From NCBI GenBank assembly GCA_949358305.1, contig OX442314.1, positions 15,989,060-16,053,059 on the forward strand: 64,000 bases of DNA, read 5' to 3'. How positions within the stretch are numbered: position 1 is the stretch's first letter; each line of letters starts with the position of its first letter. Of the stretch, positions 36,621 to 46,900 are shown piece by piece. The translations under genes were made by a program, and so were the position numbers. The notes under the pieces are model-generated. The model saw only the letters and a list, made by a program, of their open reading frames with translations. It was not told where the DNA came from and made no database searches. This DNA is from Strigamia acuminata. Its lineage: Eukaryota > Arthropoda > Chilopoda > Geophilomorpha > Linotaeniidae.

Positions 36621-37032
36621 GTAATCTCGGCTGAACGAAGTGAAGCGGAGCGAAGCGGAGCGAAGCGGAGCGAACGAGTGAAAGCCGATAACATTCACTC
36701 GTGTAATTGGAGGTTTAACAGGACCCACCGACCTCCCTTGTCACAACTAAATTATCTAAGCTCCATCTAACACAAACTAATTCGTTTTCAATCACTACCT
36801 AGCGTTCTAAATGTTTAAAAATGAACGAAAATCACGCTTACCGTCAACACCGTTGATTTCGTCGACTCCATTTTGTCCTTCACTTCCTTTTTTCCAGGAT
36901 AGCTTTTAAGACTGACGTAACCCGACTAGTAGCGCCATCTCCTGTTAAACCTCCAATTACACGAGTGAATGTTATCGGCTTTCACTCGTTCGCTCCGCTT
37001 CGCTCCGCTTCACTTCGTTCAGCCGAGATTAC
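36621..37032. repeat. Long hairpin at right end of DIRS element
   Basis: Arms of about 95-102 bp (36621-36722 and 36939-37032) are inverted copies around a 216-bp spacer. The left arm has extra tandem units of GGAGCGAAGC compared with the right arm. The arms contain the GAGTGAATG motif that also ends the 36587-36621 repeat. Possibly part of the element's replication structure, or a separate foldback. Confidence 0.7.
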
Positions 37033-38409
37033 AGTCAAACTGTTGTAAATGTATTAGTTGATGCAACAAATTTTAAAAAATAAATTTCTCTAAAAGCTGT
37101 TTTTCATTTTACATTCAAATATTCCAGTATATCACATACAATACCTACCGTATTCTGAATTTTGTCACGAAAACAACAGACCTAGCCAATGGTAACTGGA
37201 TTATTGGGACCAATTTGTACAAATTCCAAAAGAAAAAAAGAGAAAAAAAGGCAATTGTGCACTCAAGTGACGCCACATGGTGTTCTCGCAGTTCAAATAA
37301 GGCGAAGGAAAGGAAGTTATCATTTACCAAACACAAACATTACCTGCCAGGCCAGGCGTCAATTTATACAAAAATTTTGCCTTTGAACAAAAACAACAGC
37401 CAAACGTTTGTACATATTATAGAAAAAAAGTGTAGCTGTGTAAAATATTGTGAATTGTATTTTGGTCCAGAAGGAAATTCGTCTATTCAAATATGTACAC
37501 ATCTGGCCAAATAAATTGTCACAGTCTCCTGTGCTGCAGCACAGGAGAATGTGAAGACTATAGCCATATTGTTCGTCGTAATTCATTGTAAATTGTGTTT
37601 GGAACACCAAACTAATGGTTTGAATTTTTCAAGTAGCTATTAAAAAATTCCAAAAAACATTAATCTGTGGCGTGTTATTGGCACCTCAACTTTAAACTAT
37701 TTTTTTTTTATTTTATAATTTCCATCAAGCGTCATTTTCTATTGAACATTTTCTAAACTCAATAAGAATAAGTTCCCAACAAAACGAAGAGAGTGATGTT
37801 TGTATTGGAAATTATTAAATATTAACCCAAGCAATATGCAAGCAATATGAATAAAAGATATTTACTTATCACTTAAAAAAAATGTATGTGAGATTTACTA
37901 CTGAAACCTTGCTTTAAGTAAAGTGCTCAATAATGGATTTCGCAACTTTCATGGTCATTAAAGTAAATTATACATTTTTTTTTTAAAAAAATAATTAAAG
38001 TTCAGATAATCTGTCAAATCAAAATTCAAGGACAAACAAAAAAATGAACAAACAAAAAATGAACAAAGTCCAACAAATTGTAAAAGATAAAAAAATAAAA
38101 GGTTAGTAGCCTTCAATGTACACATCCGAGTATGCAACCAAGACTCAGAAATAAAATAAACACTTAAAGTACATTTGACTCGTTAATAAATATATTTACC
38201 AATTTCACACATTTTTATAACCTGTAATTACTAGATTTGGCACAAAACTTAAGCTGACAATTTATCTCGTCATCACGTAATACACTTTTTGCATTTTTTC
38301 TGACTTTTACGTGACTAGAAGATGAAGTGGTCTCTCCCTGTACACTATTTAAGAAGGGCAAGGCTCGTTATGTGCCCACAGCCAACATTTTCATCAAGTT
38401 TCGCACACC
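37033..38409. other. Gene-free stretch upstream of the lysozyme-like gene
   Basis: No gene recognised. A segment at 38010-38036 (TGTCAAATCAAAATTCAAGG) recurs at 40087-40112 with small changes and marks the start of a duplicated block. Confidence 0.4.
38346..38353 (+). promoter_or_regulatory. TATA-like box of lysozyme-like gene
   Basis: TATTTAAG 64 bp before the ATG. The surrounding sequence (CGTGACTAGAAGATGAAG, TTTAAGAAGG) is repeated before the decayed second copy at about 40680-40735. Confidence 0.5.
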
Positions 38410-39110
38410 ATGAAGATAAGCATTTTCCTCACATTATTTTTCGTGGCTTTTGCCACGGCAAAAGTTTTCACCGAATGTGAAGTTGGCAAAGCGTTATTGA
38501 GTGCAGGAGTGTCCCGAACAGCAATACCAAGAGGTACTTAATACAATTCTAAATAATCAAAATTCTAGATATAAAATCGAGAAAAAAAACATTTCCAGTT
38601 ATCTGCTATGCGAAAAAAGTAAGCGGATTAGAGAGCAGCACCCAGTCCGAAGCTGATGAAGATGGAGATAGAAAACATGGAATATTTCATGTAAATACGT
38701 CTTAAATTAATACATACTTTCAATTTTACAATTCAATCTTTTTTATAGTTTAATGACAGGGCATGGTGCAAAAATGGAGACAAGTCAAGCGGAAATTCAT
38801 GCGCGATGACTTGTGATTGTATGTTTTGATGTTGTTTATATTTATATTTATTTCGCCGCCTCTTAATTTTATAATTGTAATTTCATAGCTTTGAGAGACG
38901 ACGATATTGCAAATGATGCCGAGTGTGTGGCTAGAATGGAGGATAGAAACGAATTCAGCACTTTGTAAGATTGTGCAGTTTAATGATATTGTTGTTTTAC
39001 AACAAGTCATATATTCAAGCAAATATTTTCTTTCGTATTTTTACAGCGAAGGTTATCAGGACTGCTTGAGTGCACCACAAACAATTGTTGGCGTTGGCTG
39101 CATTTTGTAA
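38410..39110 (+). CDS. c-type lysozyme-like protein lacking catalytic residues, 141 aa
   Basis: Five exons: 38410..38533, 38599..38690, 38749..38818, 38889..38964, 39047..39110; 426 nt in frame. Signal peptide MKISIFLTLFFVAFATA, then KVFTECE as in c-type lysozymes. All eight family cysteines are in place (TEC, VIC, AWC, NSC, MTC, AEC, QDC, VGC), and GIFHFN and LRDDDIAND match conserved blocks. The catalytic glutamate that follows AK(W) in active enzymes is Val here (YAKKVSG, residue 49). The loop with the catalytic Asp is two residues shorter (GDRKHGIF instead of GDRSTDYGIF), so no Asp remains. It is thus probably not a muramidase but a secreted binding or signalling protein of lysozyme fold, as in alpha-lactalbumin. 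A polyadenylation signal AATAAA lies near 39315. Confidence 0.88.
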
Positions 39111-39843
39111 TCTGATTTGTATAACTCGATCAACAATTTCCATCAAACTTTATTAGCTATTCCACTCACTAAAGATCACCAAGGTCCCTGTAATGAAGCG
39201 AAGAGCGAAATAATTAATGCCATATCCACCACTGTCAAATGGCAATAATAATTTTGGCATAAAAAATTTTAAAATCGAATTTTGAAAAAAGTTTTCATTG
39301 TAAAAAATCGTTTTAATAAAAATACAAAATTGCAAAAGAATTTTATTTATTTATTTTTATTATGAAATAACCAATTTAACTACGTACATATCCCTAACTG
39401 TCATGGTCATTCCATCCAGAGTCCAGACGTATGTATGAAATGTAGGTTATACCTACAAACAAAAATTAAAAGCTCTTCTTCCACTCCTTGTCACGAAATT
39501 AGAATACCGTAATCTCTATGAAAACTTATTCTTTTCATCAATTCATTCAAAATAAAAACAGTTCTTTTCTTCTGAGAAAAATCAGTTTTTTATTGCTTGT
39601 AAATAAACAAAAACAGAATAAAATAAAATAAGTTCAGGTATCCAGTGTGAGTTTTCCGACTAAATAAAAAAAATCCAGTCGGCCAAACTCAAAAATGTGG
39701 AAACTGTGGAAACCGAGTCCAGATTCTGTTTCATTTAAAGATACATGGAGGATGAGATATATTCATCAACGTGCATCCATCCAGAACTCTGCTAATACTC
39801 CTAGGAGCTGTATAATTTGGGGCTGCAGGCCAGCAAACAATGT
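39111..39843. other. Spacer downstream of lysozyme-like gene
   Basis: Contains the likely 3' UTR and polyadenylation site (about 39315). No further gene seen. Confidence 0.4.
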
Positions 39844-40015
39844 CAGGGCCGGATTAAGGCCTTCCAGGGCCCCAACCACTATCGTTATTATGGTGTCCCC
39901 AAATATTTTAAAATTAGTACATCCTAATCCTTTTCCGACGTGTTCCCCGGGGCCCTAAGCCGTAAAGTTATTTTGGTGCCCCCAAATATTTTAAAGCTGG
40001 TATAGTATTTTTATT
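39844..40015. mobile_element. Possible hAT-type transposon remnant
   Basis: Starts CAGGGCCGGATTAAGGCC, resembling hAT terminal repeats, and contains two copies of a block with CCCCAAATATTTTAAA (about 39897 and 39979). No transposase and no target duplication seen. Confidence 0.35.
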
Positions 40016-40159
40016 TTGTATGATTCGATGAAGAAAAATCGGTTTTCGTATAGAGATTATTCTAATTTCGTGGCAAGATGTGTTTACATGTCAAATCATA
40101 ATTCAAGGACAAACCAACAAAAAAAAATAGTTAAAGCATAAGCTATGGAAAACATTATA

Positions 40160-40595
40160 CAGGGTGAGTCAAAAGTCACGAACTGGTCTGAAATCTTAAT
40201 AACCTGTTTTAAATTAATTTTTCTTTAACTATTTTGTATAGAAGACTTTACAAAATAATAGTTAAAGAAAAATTTAAAAAAGATTAGATTTTAAAAAAGT
40301 TATTAATGTTGAAACAGAATGACTGGGTCCGCTGTTCCCGAGATATGATTTATAGAAATCTTCTTATTCTCCACCTTCGCTTTTATCAGATGATATTTCC
40401 TGTTCAGGTACTTGCTCCGCACACGCGCTGAATGCCGTCTTGCAGCCATATTTATTCACAGCCGTTCGTACGAACAACAGCAGTAACAATACAAAGCATT
40501 CACATTCTTGCGTTTGCAATGGCAGAAAACACCAATGTCAAAAACACAACCACAATTAAGACTTCAGACCGGTTTGTGACTCCTAGCCCACCCTG
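40160..40595. mobile_element. Tc1/mariner-type MITE, 436 bp
   Basis: Terminal inverted repeats of about 43 bp: CAGGGTGAGTCAAAAGTCAC at the left, matched by the reverse complement of the right end finishing CCCACCCTG. Flanked by TA on both sides, the mariner target duplication. No transposase. It lies in the duplicated block upstream of the decayed lysozyme copy. Confidence 0.85.
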
Positions 40596-40669
40596 TACAA
40601 AGTCTGTCTTAAAACTTAAATATAAAACTTTTTTAACTATAAATTTTTAAACTTTCGCTTTTTTTCTTT

Positions 40670-40880
40670 TGGTTTTGTACGTGACTAGGAGATAAAGCAG
40701 TTTCTCCTCGGGTTTCTCGCTTTTAAGAAGGTCCGGTAAATTTTTCCAGACATGAGAGCGATAATTTCCATCCAAAATCACACGCCAAACATCAATATTT
40801 TCCATTCACTTTTTTGGATGCTACTGTGAGTGTCGGGGCTTATCGGTGAATGTGAAGTAGGCATTTCATACACTTACACA
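40670..40880 (+). pseudogene. Decayed duplicate of lysozyme-like promoter and first exon
   Basis: The promoter portion is recognisable (GTGACTAGGAGATAAAGCAG, TTTTAAGAAGG), and the first exon still shows GTGAATGTGAAGTAGGC against ACCGAATGTGAAGTTGGC in the intact gene. The signal-peptide part is disrupted: the ATG near 40818 is followed after two codons by TGA. Later exons are not recognisable. Confidence 0.6.
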
Positions 40881-42172
40881 AGCGGTTGAAAGTAACTTAC
40901 ATCCGCCATATAAGGCATTGCGTGAAGAGGAATTGTTTTCCATTCAATTTCGTGGATAATATTAATTCTTTCATTACTAAAATTGGTTTCAAATTTATTA
41001 AAACTAAAATTATTATAATTAAAGACTCATAATCAATCATACGCCCTGTTTAGGAATCTTTTAATATTGAACAAATGGATTATATCATCATCATACAGAA
41101 ATAGTTGTAAAGTAATGCTTGAATGAGTGACAACTAGACTATGGTACCAACAAGTAAACAAATACTAATTATAAAAGAACAGAAATCACTAGGGTAGTTT
41201 TATATACGATTTTATCACAATCTCTTTATTAAAAGGTAAAAGTAAAATTGTCCACAACCAAATTTCATTCACTATAAACTGTACGTACCCATTCATTACG
41301 CATCAAATAATGCGGAAATTAATATGACATACATAACCAAGCAAGTATATTACTTATTAAATGTTTAAATTAAACCGAAGAAAGCGGCTTGTCGGCTGAC
41401 AATTTTAAGGTCAGTTTTAATTTCAACTGAAGCGATTTTTTTTACATAAATTATTTCAACGTGTTAAAAATAAAGAAAAAATAGAATACAAAAAAAACCT
41501 AGCAAACTCAGTTTGTATTTTATAATTTTAATTTTATATAGGTAACTTAAAACCATTTTTTAAAAAAAAAAGACGATTGTCAGACAGAAATCATAAAAAC
41601 AATTTGCCAAGCTGCCCCATCGCTTTCCCTCTATGCGACATTTAATTTTTAAATTTTTTTAAAAAGCAATTACTCGACAACTACACTGCAATAACATACA
41701 CACAAAGAAGAAGATTAATGTTCCCAAGTTCCCAAAAACAAAATAATAATAATAAGCTCTGCTGTAAAATATTTCCCAAAAAAAAAAAAAAAACATCAGC
41801 ATCAGCTGCACCAAATTCCAATATTTAAAAATACAATATATAAGTTATATGTACGTATCATATCATCCAATTACCCATTGCTTAATGCAAAAATTATTTC
41901 TATTTATCTCCGTTTCACATTTTTTTGTTTACAATAAGTCTAAACAGACTGACGTCTAAAATAAACAATAACTTAACCCACTGTATACCACAACATAAAC
42001 TAACAAAAATATTCGAATTTACCACGTTCTGCATTTCGTCATTTTGAGCATCGTCCAAACCAAACCGAAAGGGGTTTTGAGCTTCAAAAATATAGCCAGA
42101 TAAATCTTTACGAGTATAAATGCACTTTATCGGCACATTTCTTGCGTAAACCAAAACGCATTCCATATCACA
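40881..42172. other. AT-rich spacer
   Basis: No gene recognised. Probably 3' UTR of the minus-strand GPCR at its right end. Confidence 0.4.
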
Positions 42173-43991
42173 TCACAAACAAGTTAACGTATCCTTTTGT
42201 TCCAAGGGGAAATCATTATGTTCAGTTGTCGTCCATTGAAGTGGCACACTCTGAGTCTTACACTGTTTTCCTTCCTCTTCCTTTTTACTTGATCCAAGTA
42301 TTCTCAAAGGTCCTTTGGGTAACTGAAAGCACATCGATACTCCATGTCCACTCCCAGAACTCTCCGGCGTCACCGGAGACTCCGGACTTTGAGGTGATAC
42401 ATTTACATTTGGTGGATCACCGTTGGGAACGGTCAAATAATTCTGCTTGGTAGTTCTTAGGCTGCTGTCACGTGTACTATTGTTTCGAAAGCTTCCTCGC
42501 CCCCGACTGCGGGTACTGCCATGGCGACTGGATCCTGCACGACGAAAAGATCTTTGTGACGGAGACCGAGAGCGATAACTAGGAGACCGACTCAGCATTC
42601 CTTCGGTAACTGTGGTCTTGTAACAAACGCTTTGGGAATGTATCGGCGACGGTGGATGATACCAGCAAGGAAGAAAAGTCAGAAAGAACGTTTTCCGGTA
42701 TCTATCACTAAAAGCGCAGTATAGAACGAAGTTGCACGAAGCATTCATGGCCATGAGCAAATTACAAATGTTGTTTAAGCTGACGACTATGCTCTGTTCC
42801 TTTTCGTTGCCGTCCACTGACATCGTGCCGTAGATAAGCATGATACTGGTTGGTACCTACAATTTACACCCGTATTAATAAACGTTTAATTTTTTTTATT
42901 ACAGTAGAGCATCGATTATTGAAACTAATTGAGAGACAGACACAAAGGTGTTCATAAAAACGATTTGTTCGCATAATCGGACATTAGGTTCATGTATATG
43001 AAAGTATAAAATCAATATAAAAAAAATCATTAAAAATAAATTTTAAAAAATCTGTAATAAATCGATCAGATAATTCAGATAATCGATGCTCTACCGTATG
43101 TGAGTTTTAATTTACCTGACATAGTAAGAAGAGAACCACAACAGCAATGAGCATGATAGTTATTTTCGTTTCTTGACTAGAGTATTGTTCTTGACGTTCG
43201 CCTCTTACCGACGTCATCCGCCTCCTTTCTTGCTTGGAATGATGAACGGCACGAATAAGAAATGAATTGAACACAGCAATCAACGTGAGAGGAATGAGAA
43301 TGAAGAAAATGGTGGTGAACCAGTAATAAACTTTCTGGTAAGTGGCGTCGTCGCCCAATGAAGAATAGCCTATCGCGTACAAGGTCTGGTTCGTGTTGCT
43401 ATCTCTTCGCGTGCCCAAAGCGTACTCGAACGGCGTCGGCAAAGTGCTAATGAAACAGAACAAAAACACGCCTATCACCACAAATTTTGCTCGGGACTCC
43501 GTACACAAAACCTTCCCTCTGATCGGATGGCACACAGCAATATAACGTTCGAGTGTGAAGGAAACTGTGAGCCAAACAGAAGTATTACTGCACGCGTCGG
43601 TCAACATGTGTCCGTAGCCGTAATATTCAAAATAAGTGTAATAACTTTTGACACTGTCGTAATGAATGAGGGATAAAGTAAAGTTGAAGATCAAATAAAA
43701 CAAATCGGAAGTGGCTAAAGCTGTTAAGTACAAATGAGTAGAAGATCTCATTCGACGTCTGGTCAACACCACGATCGTTACGGTGTTTCCCAAGACGCCC
43801 ATGATCACCGTGATGGGAATGAGAACTTTCTGAATCCAAAATCGCACTGTGTCTAGAAATATCTCGTATTCTGGGTTCGGGTAAGAATCGCTATCAATTG
43901 ATGACAAATTTCCGTTCTGTCTTGTTGCGTTACTCCAAATGAAATCTTCCGAGCTGTTTTGCATCTTGTCGATAGCTGGCGATGCACTCAT
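42173..43991 (-). CDS. Rhodopsin-family neuropeptide-type GPCR, 519 aa
   Basis: Two exons: 43991..43116 and 42856..42173, phase-0 join (LLCQ|VPTS). Seven-helix receptor: TM1 with GVLGNTVTIVVLTRRRM, TM2 with LTALATSDLFYLI, the DRY-equivalent ERYIAVCHP near residue 148, TM5 with IPLTLIAVFNSFLI, TM6 with TIMLIAVVVLFLLC, and TM7 with CNFVLYCAFSDRYRKTF. The overall pattern is that of arthropod FMRFamide-type receptors; the ligand is not determinable here. The long C-tail is unusually Ser/Arg-rich (RSRSPSQRSFRRAGSSRHG) and then Pro/Ser-rich (SPQSPESPVTPESSGSG), giving many potential phosphorylation sites. The start at 43991 is the first in-frame ATG. The 259-bp intron contains a MITE. Confidence 0.88.
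42902..43096. mobile_element. pogo/Tigger-like MITE in GPCR intron, 195 bp
   Basis: Ends CAGTAGAGCATCGATTAT and ATAATCGATGCTCTACCG, inverted, with TA on each side (42900-42901 and 43097-43098). It contains CATAATCGGACATTAG, typical of this group. Most of the intron is this element. Confidence 0.75.
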
Positions 43992-46900
43992 CACATCACC
44001 GATTTAGGATTATTTCCGTTAACATTTTCTAATACTGAAGTCGATCGAAAATTTCTTTTCTCACAAATGATTCAGAAAAATAGAAGGCAGCTGTTATGTA
44101 TATTTATATAATATATATTTATGTATGAGACATAGAAAATATTGATCTTCCTATTAATTCTACATGAGGAACCTTCCTAAGCGCAGTGTTTCCAGTTTTG
44201 GCACTAGATGTCGCGTGGTGTGTTTCGTTTCTCATTTATACTGAACAAAAGAATCTAAAAAAAAAAAATAGAAGTAATAAAAATTATTGTTATTACAAAT
44301 TTATGTTAAATTGAGAATTGGAAATTCAAAGAATAAGCAGCCATCTTCGACCCATTCAATGATGCCTGCTCGAAAGAAAATTATATATTGATTACAGATT
44401 ACCAAGCTCATTCACACACTCAAAAGTTTAATCCCTCATTAAAGCAAGGTTTTACTTCTTTTTTATATTTACAAACTGATCATTTCTAAAGCCGGAGTGA
44501 ATTTAATGACATTTAAATTCAAAGTTGGCCGTAAGCCACTTGCCTACCTCACCGTAAACGCACAAAAAGTTGTTCCACGAGCCACGTCCAATTCATGGCG
44601 TTATGTATGGTATTTTTAAAAAAAAAAAAACCAAAAACGTCTGATAATGTCATCTTGAAAAGTTCCTTTTCTTGACTCAACAATAAATCAGCGCCAGATG
44701 GCATTTACGAGCCCAGAACAAGAAATAGCATTCAGCCTCAATGAGAAGCGACCAGAGGGAGGGAAAACCTCAGTGTGACGTCACTAGAGAAATGATACCA
44801 CCCAAACTGCACCGAGTGTAGATACCAATTAGCTACACAAACACATTGCTGCAATTCGTTTTCACAATTATTTCATTTGGCTTTAACTTTGAATGGGAGA
44901 GGATAATCTCCCATGCACTTGACCCTCAGAAGGAAGATGCTGCCATTATCCATAATGAGGATAGTTATTATGGAAGTTTTTAGACCTTTTATGGTGTAGA
45001 AAATGGAAAATCCATACATTTAGTAGTCTACCTGCTGTACATTCTCATCAAACATATGGCTACACCAACTGAGACAAAACACAGCTGGAGTTTTGATTGC
45101 TTTTTTTATTTTTCTATCTTCCATTCCATTTTTTTTTTACTCTCTCTCTCACTCTTTGTTTCTGTCTTTTTTCTGTGATGTATGGTACGAAGTTCCAAAT
45201 TAGAATTTATCTGCTATTTTCCTTTTCAATACTTTTCCTCACGATTCATTTTCACTCTTTGTTCTAAAATTTATTTTATGACAACACCTCATTTCCCCCA
45301 GTATTGTTCGTTCTGATTTTCTTCAGCGTAATAAAAAAAAAGAAATAGGCACATCATTAAGCATAACAATTTTAAACACTGATTACAACTTCCGCCTAAT
45401 GAATAGAAATCAAGGAAAAACTCTGCCAAGTCTCTGATAAGTCCAATAATTGAACTACTTGTCAAGAACACTCTTTGATATGATTAAAGCAAGAACCATT
45501 GAAGACAGCCTCTGTCATTTTGCCAGTCTATACTTTTCTCTGTTGGAAACTTTGATTACATTTCCTATAATAATAACTAGCAGCCATTTCTATTACTTCT
45601 CTTTCTGCATAAGTTTAGCCTATCCAAAATACAATATCCTAACCAAATGTACATTAATGGCTCGTATAAATTTCATCTTAAGTTGACATTAATTCCATCT
45701 GTCGCGTCGTTATACATATGAATTAATAATATTAACGATTTGTTGTTGTCATTGCTATCAAAATTAGTCGCGGTAATTATTTACTCTACATAAATAATTA
45801 AGTTTGTATTTATTTTATTTGTATAAATTTAGGATACAACAAACGATTTGATCTAATCCAACGTGCGTGATTAGCTGAAAAATCGAATACGGTAATTGCA
45901 ATTATCACAATAATCAAATAACTGTCCTACTTCTCAAACCCCCTAACACATTCACTTATTAGAGCAAAACATGTGAGGAGCTTTGAATTGAGATAGAAAA
46001 TTCACTTGTAACTGACATAAGTATACACGTAATTCCATCAGTTGCGTCACGATTCACAAATCGTGTTAAGCGGCTTCAATTACGCTTCCCCATTTTTTAA
46101 ATATTAAATATTAAATAATATCTTATACTCTTATCAAGTAATTATTTTAATTAGTAGATATTAATTTTGCCACTTACCGTGTTCTTACAATCTCTTCCTA
46201 ATGACATTATCCCAGAATTTAAACATAATTCCGCAGCAAGATCAAGTAAATATTCTGGATGCAAACGTCCTGGCACGATATTAATAAATACGACTAAATC
46301 AGACGACTAAACAGACGAACAACAAGACGAGTCAATACTGATGAGAACCGGCCATTACTTGAGTCTGAAAACACACATCAAGACAGGATTGTGTCAAGTT
46401 CACTGCAGATAGTATTACAGTCATTACACAACCGCTTGCAGATCACTTATCGCTTTCAGTTTGTATGCTAAATACACAAAGTTTCAACTCGAGGCTAAAA
46501 AATCAAACAAATATTAATAAAATCTGAAAAACTAGCTTTCATATCGAATAAAAATATTTTACACCACAACCTAAAAATAAAAATATTTCATTCGCGGTTC
46601 GGACGTGTCGCATAAATTTTTCTCCCACCAAGAGTTACGCCACGACCATCCAAACTGGACATTTAAAAAATATTATTTAATGTTGTTTACCCTCGCCCCT
46701 TGAGCTCTGCAGCATTTCAGGAAACAATAAAACTTAACTCAGGACAATTTAAAATCAATTTTCCTCGTCAGACTGTTATACAATGGAATGATATCTAAAG
46801 AAGAAAAATATGATTGCAACGCTTACAGCTGGATCCAAATGGGTTAGAAATTGTTTCTCGGTGGAATGTAATTTGAACACTGAACAAAAAAAAAAAAATA

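Larger units (their letters stand above)
32185..37032 (+). mobile_element. DIRS-type tyrosine-recombinase retrotransposon
   Basis: Carries reverse transcriptase, RNase H and a tyrosine recombinase instead of a DDE integrase. The termini are inverted, not direct: 32185-32219 is the exact reverse complement of 36587-36621, and 32211-32244 is the exact reverse complement of 36913-36946. Splitting the left-end complement between two right-hand sites is what the inverted terminal repeat plus internal complementary region of DIRS elements would give. No target duplication is expected or seen. Both ORFs are open, so it may be recently active. The right-hand limit is approximate. Confidence 0.88.
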
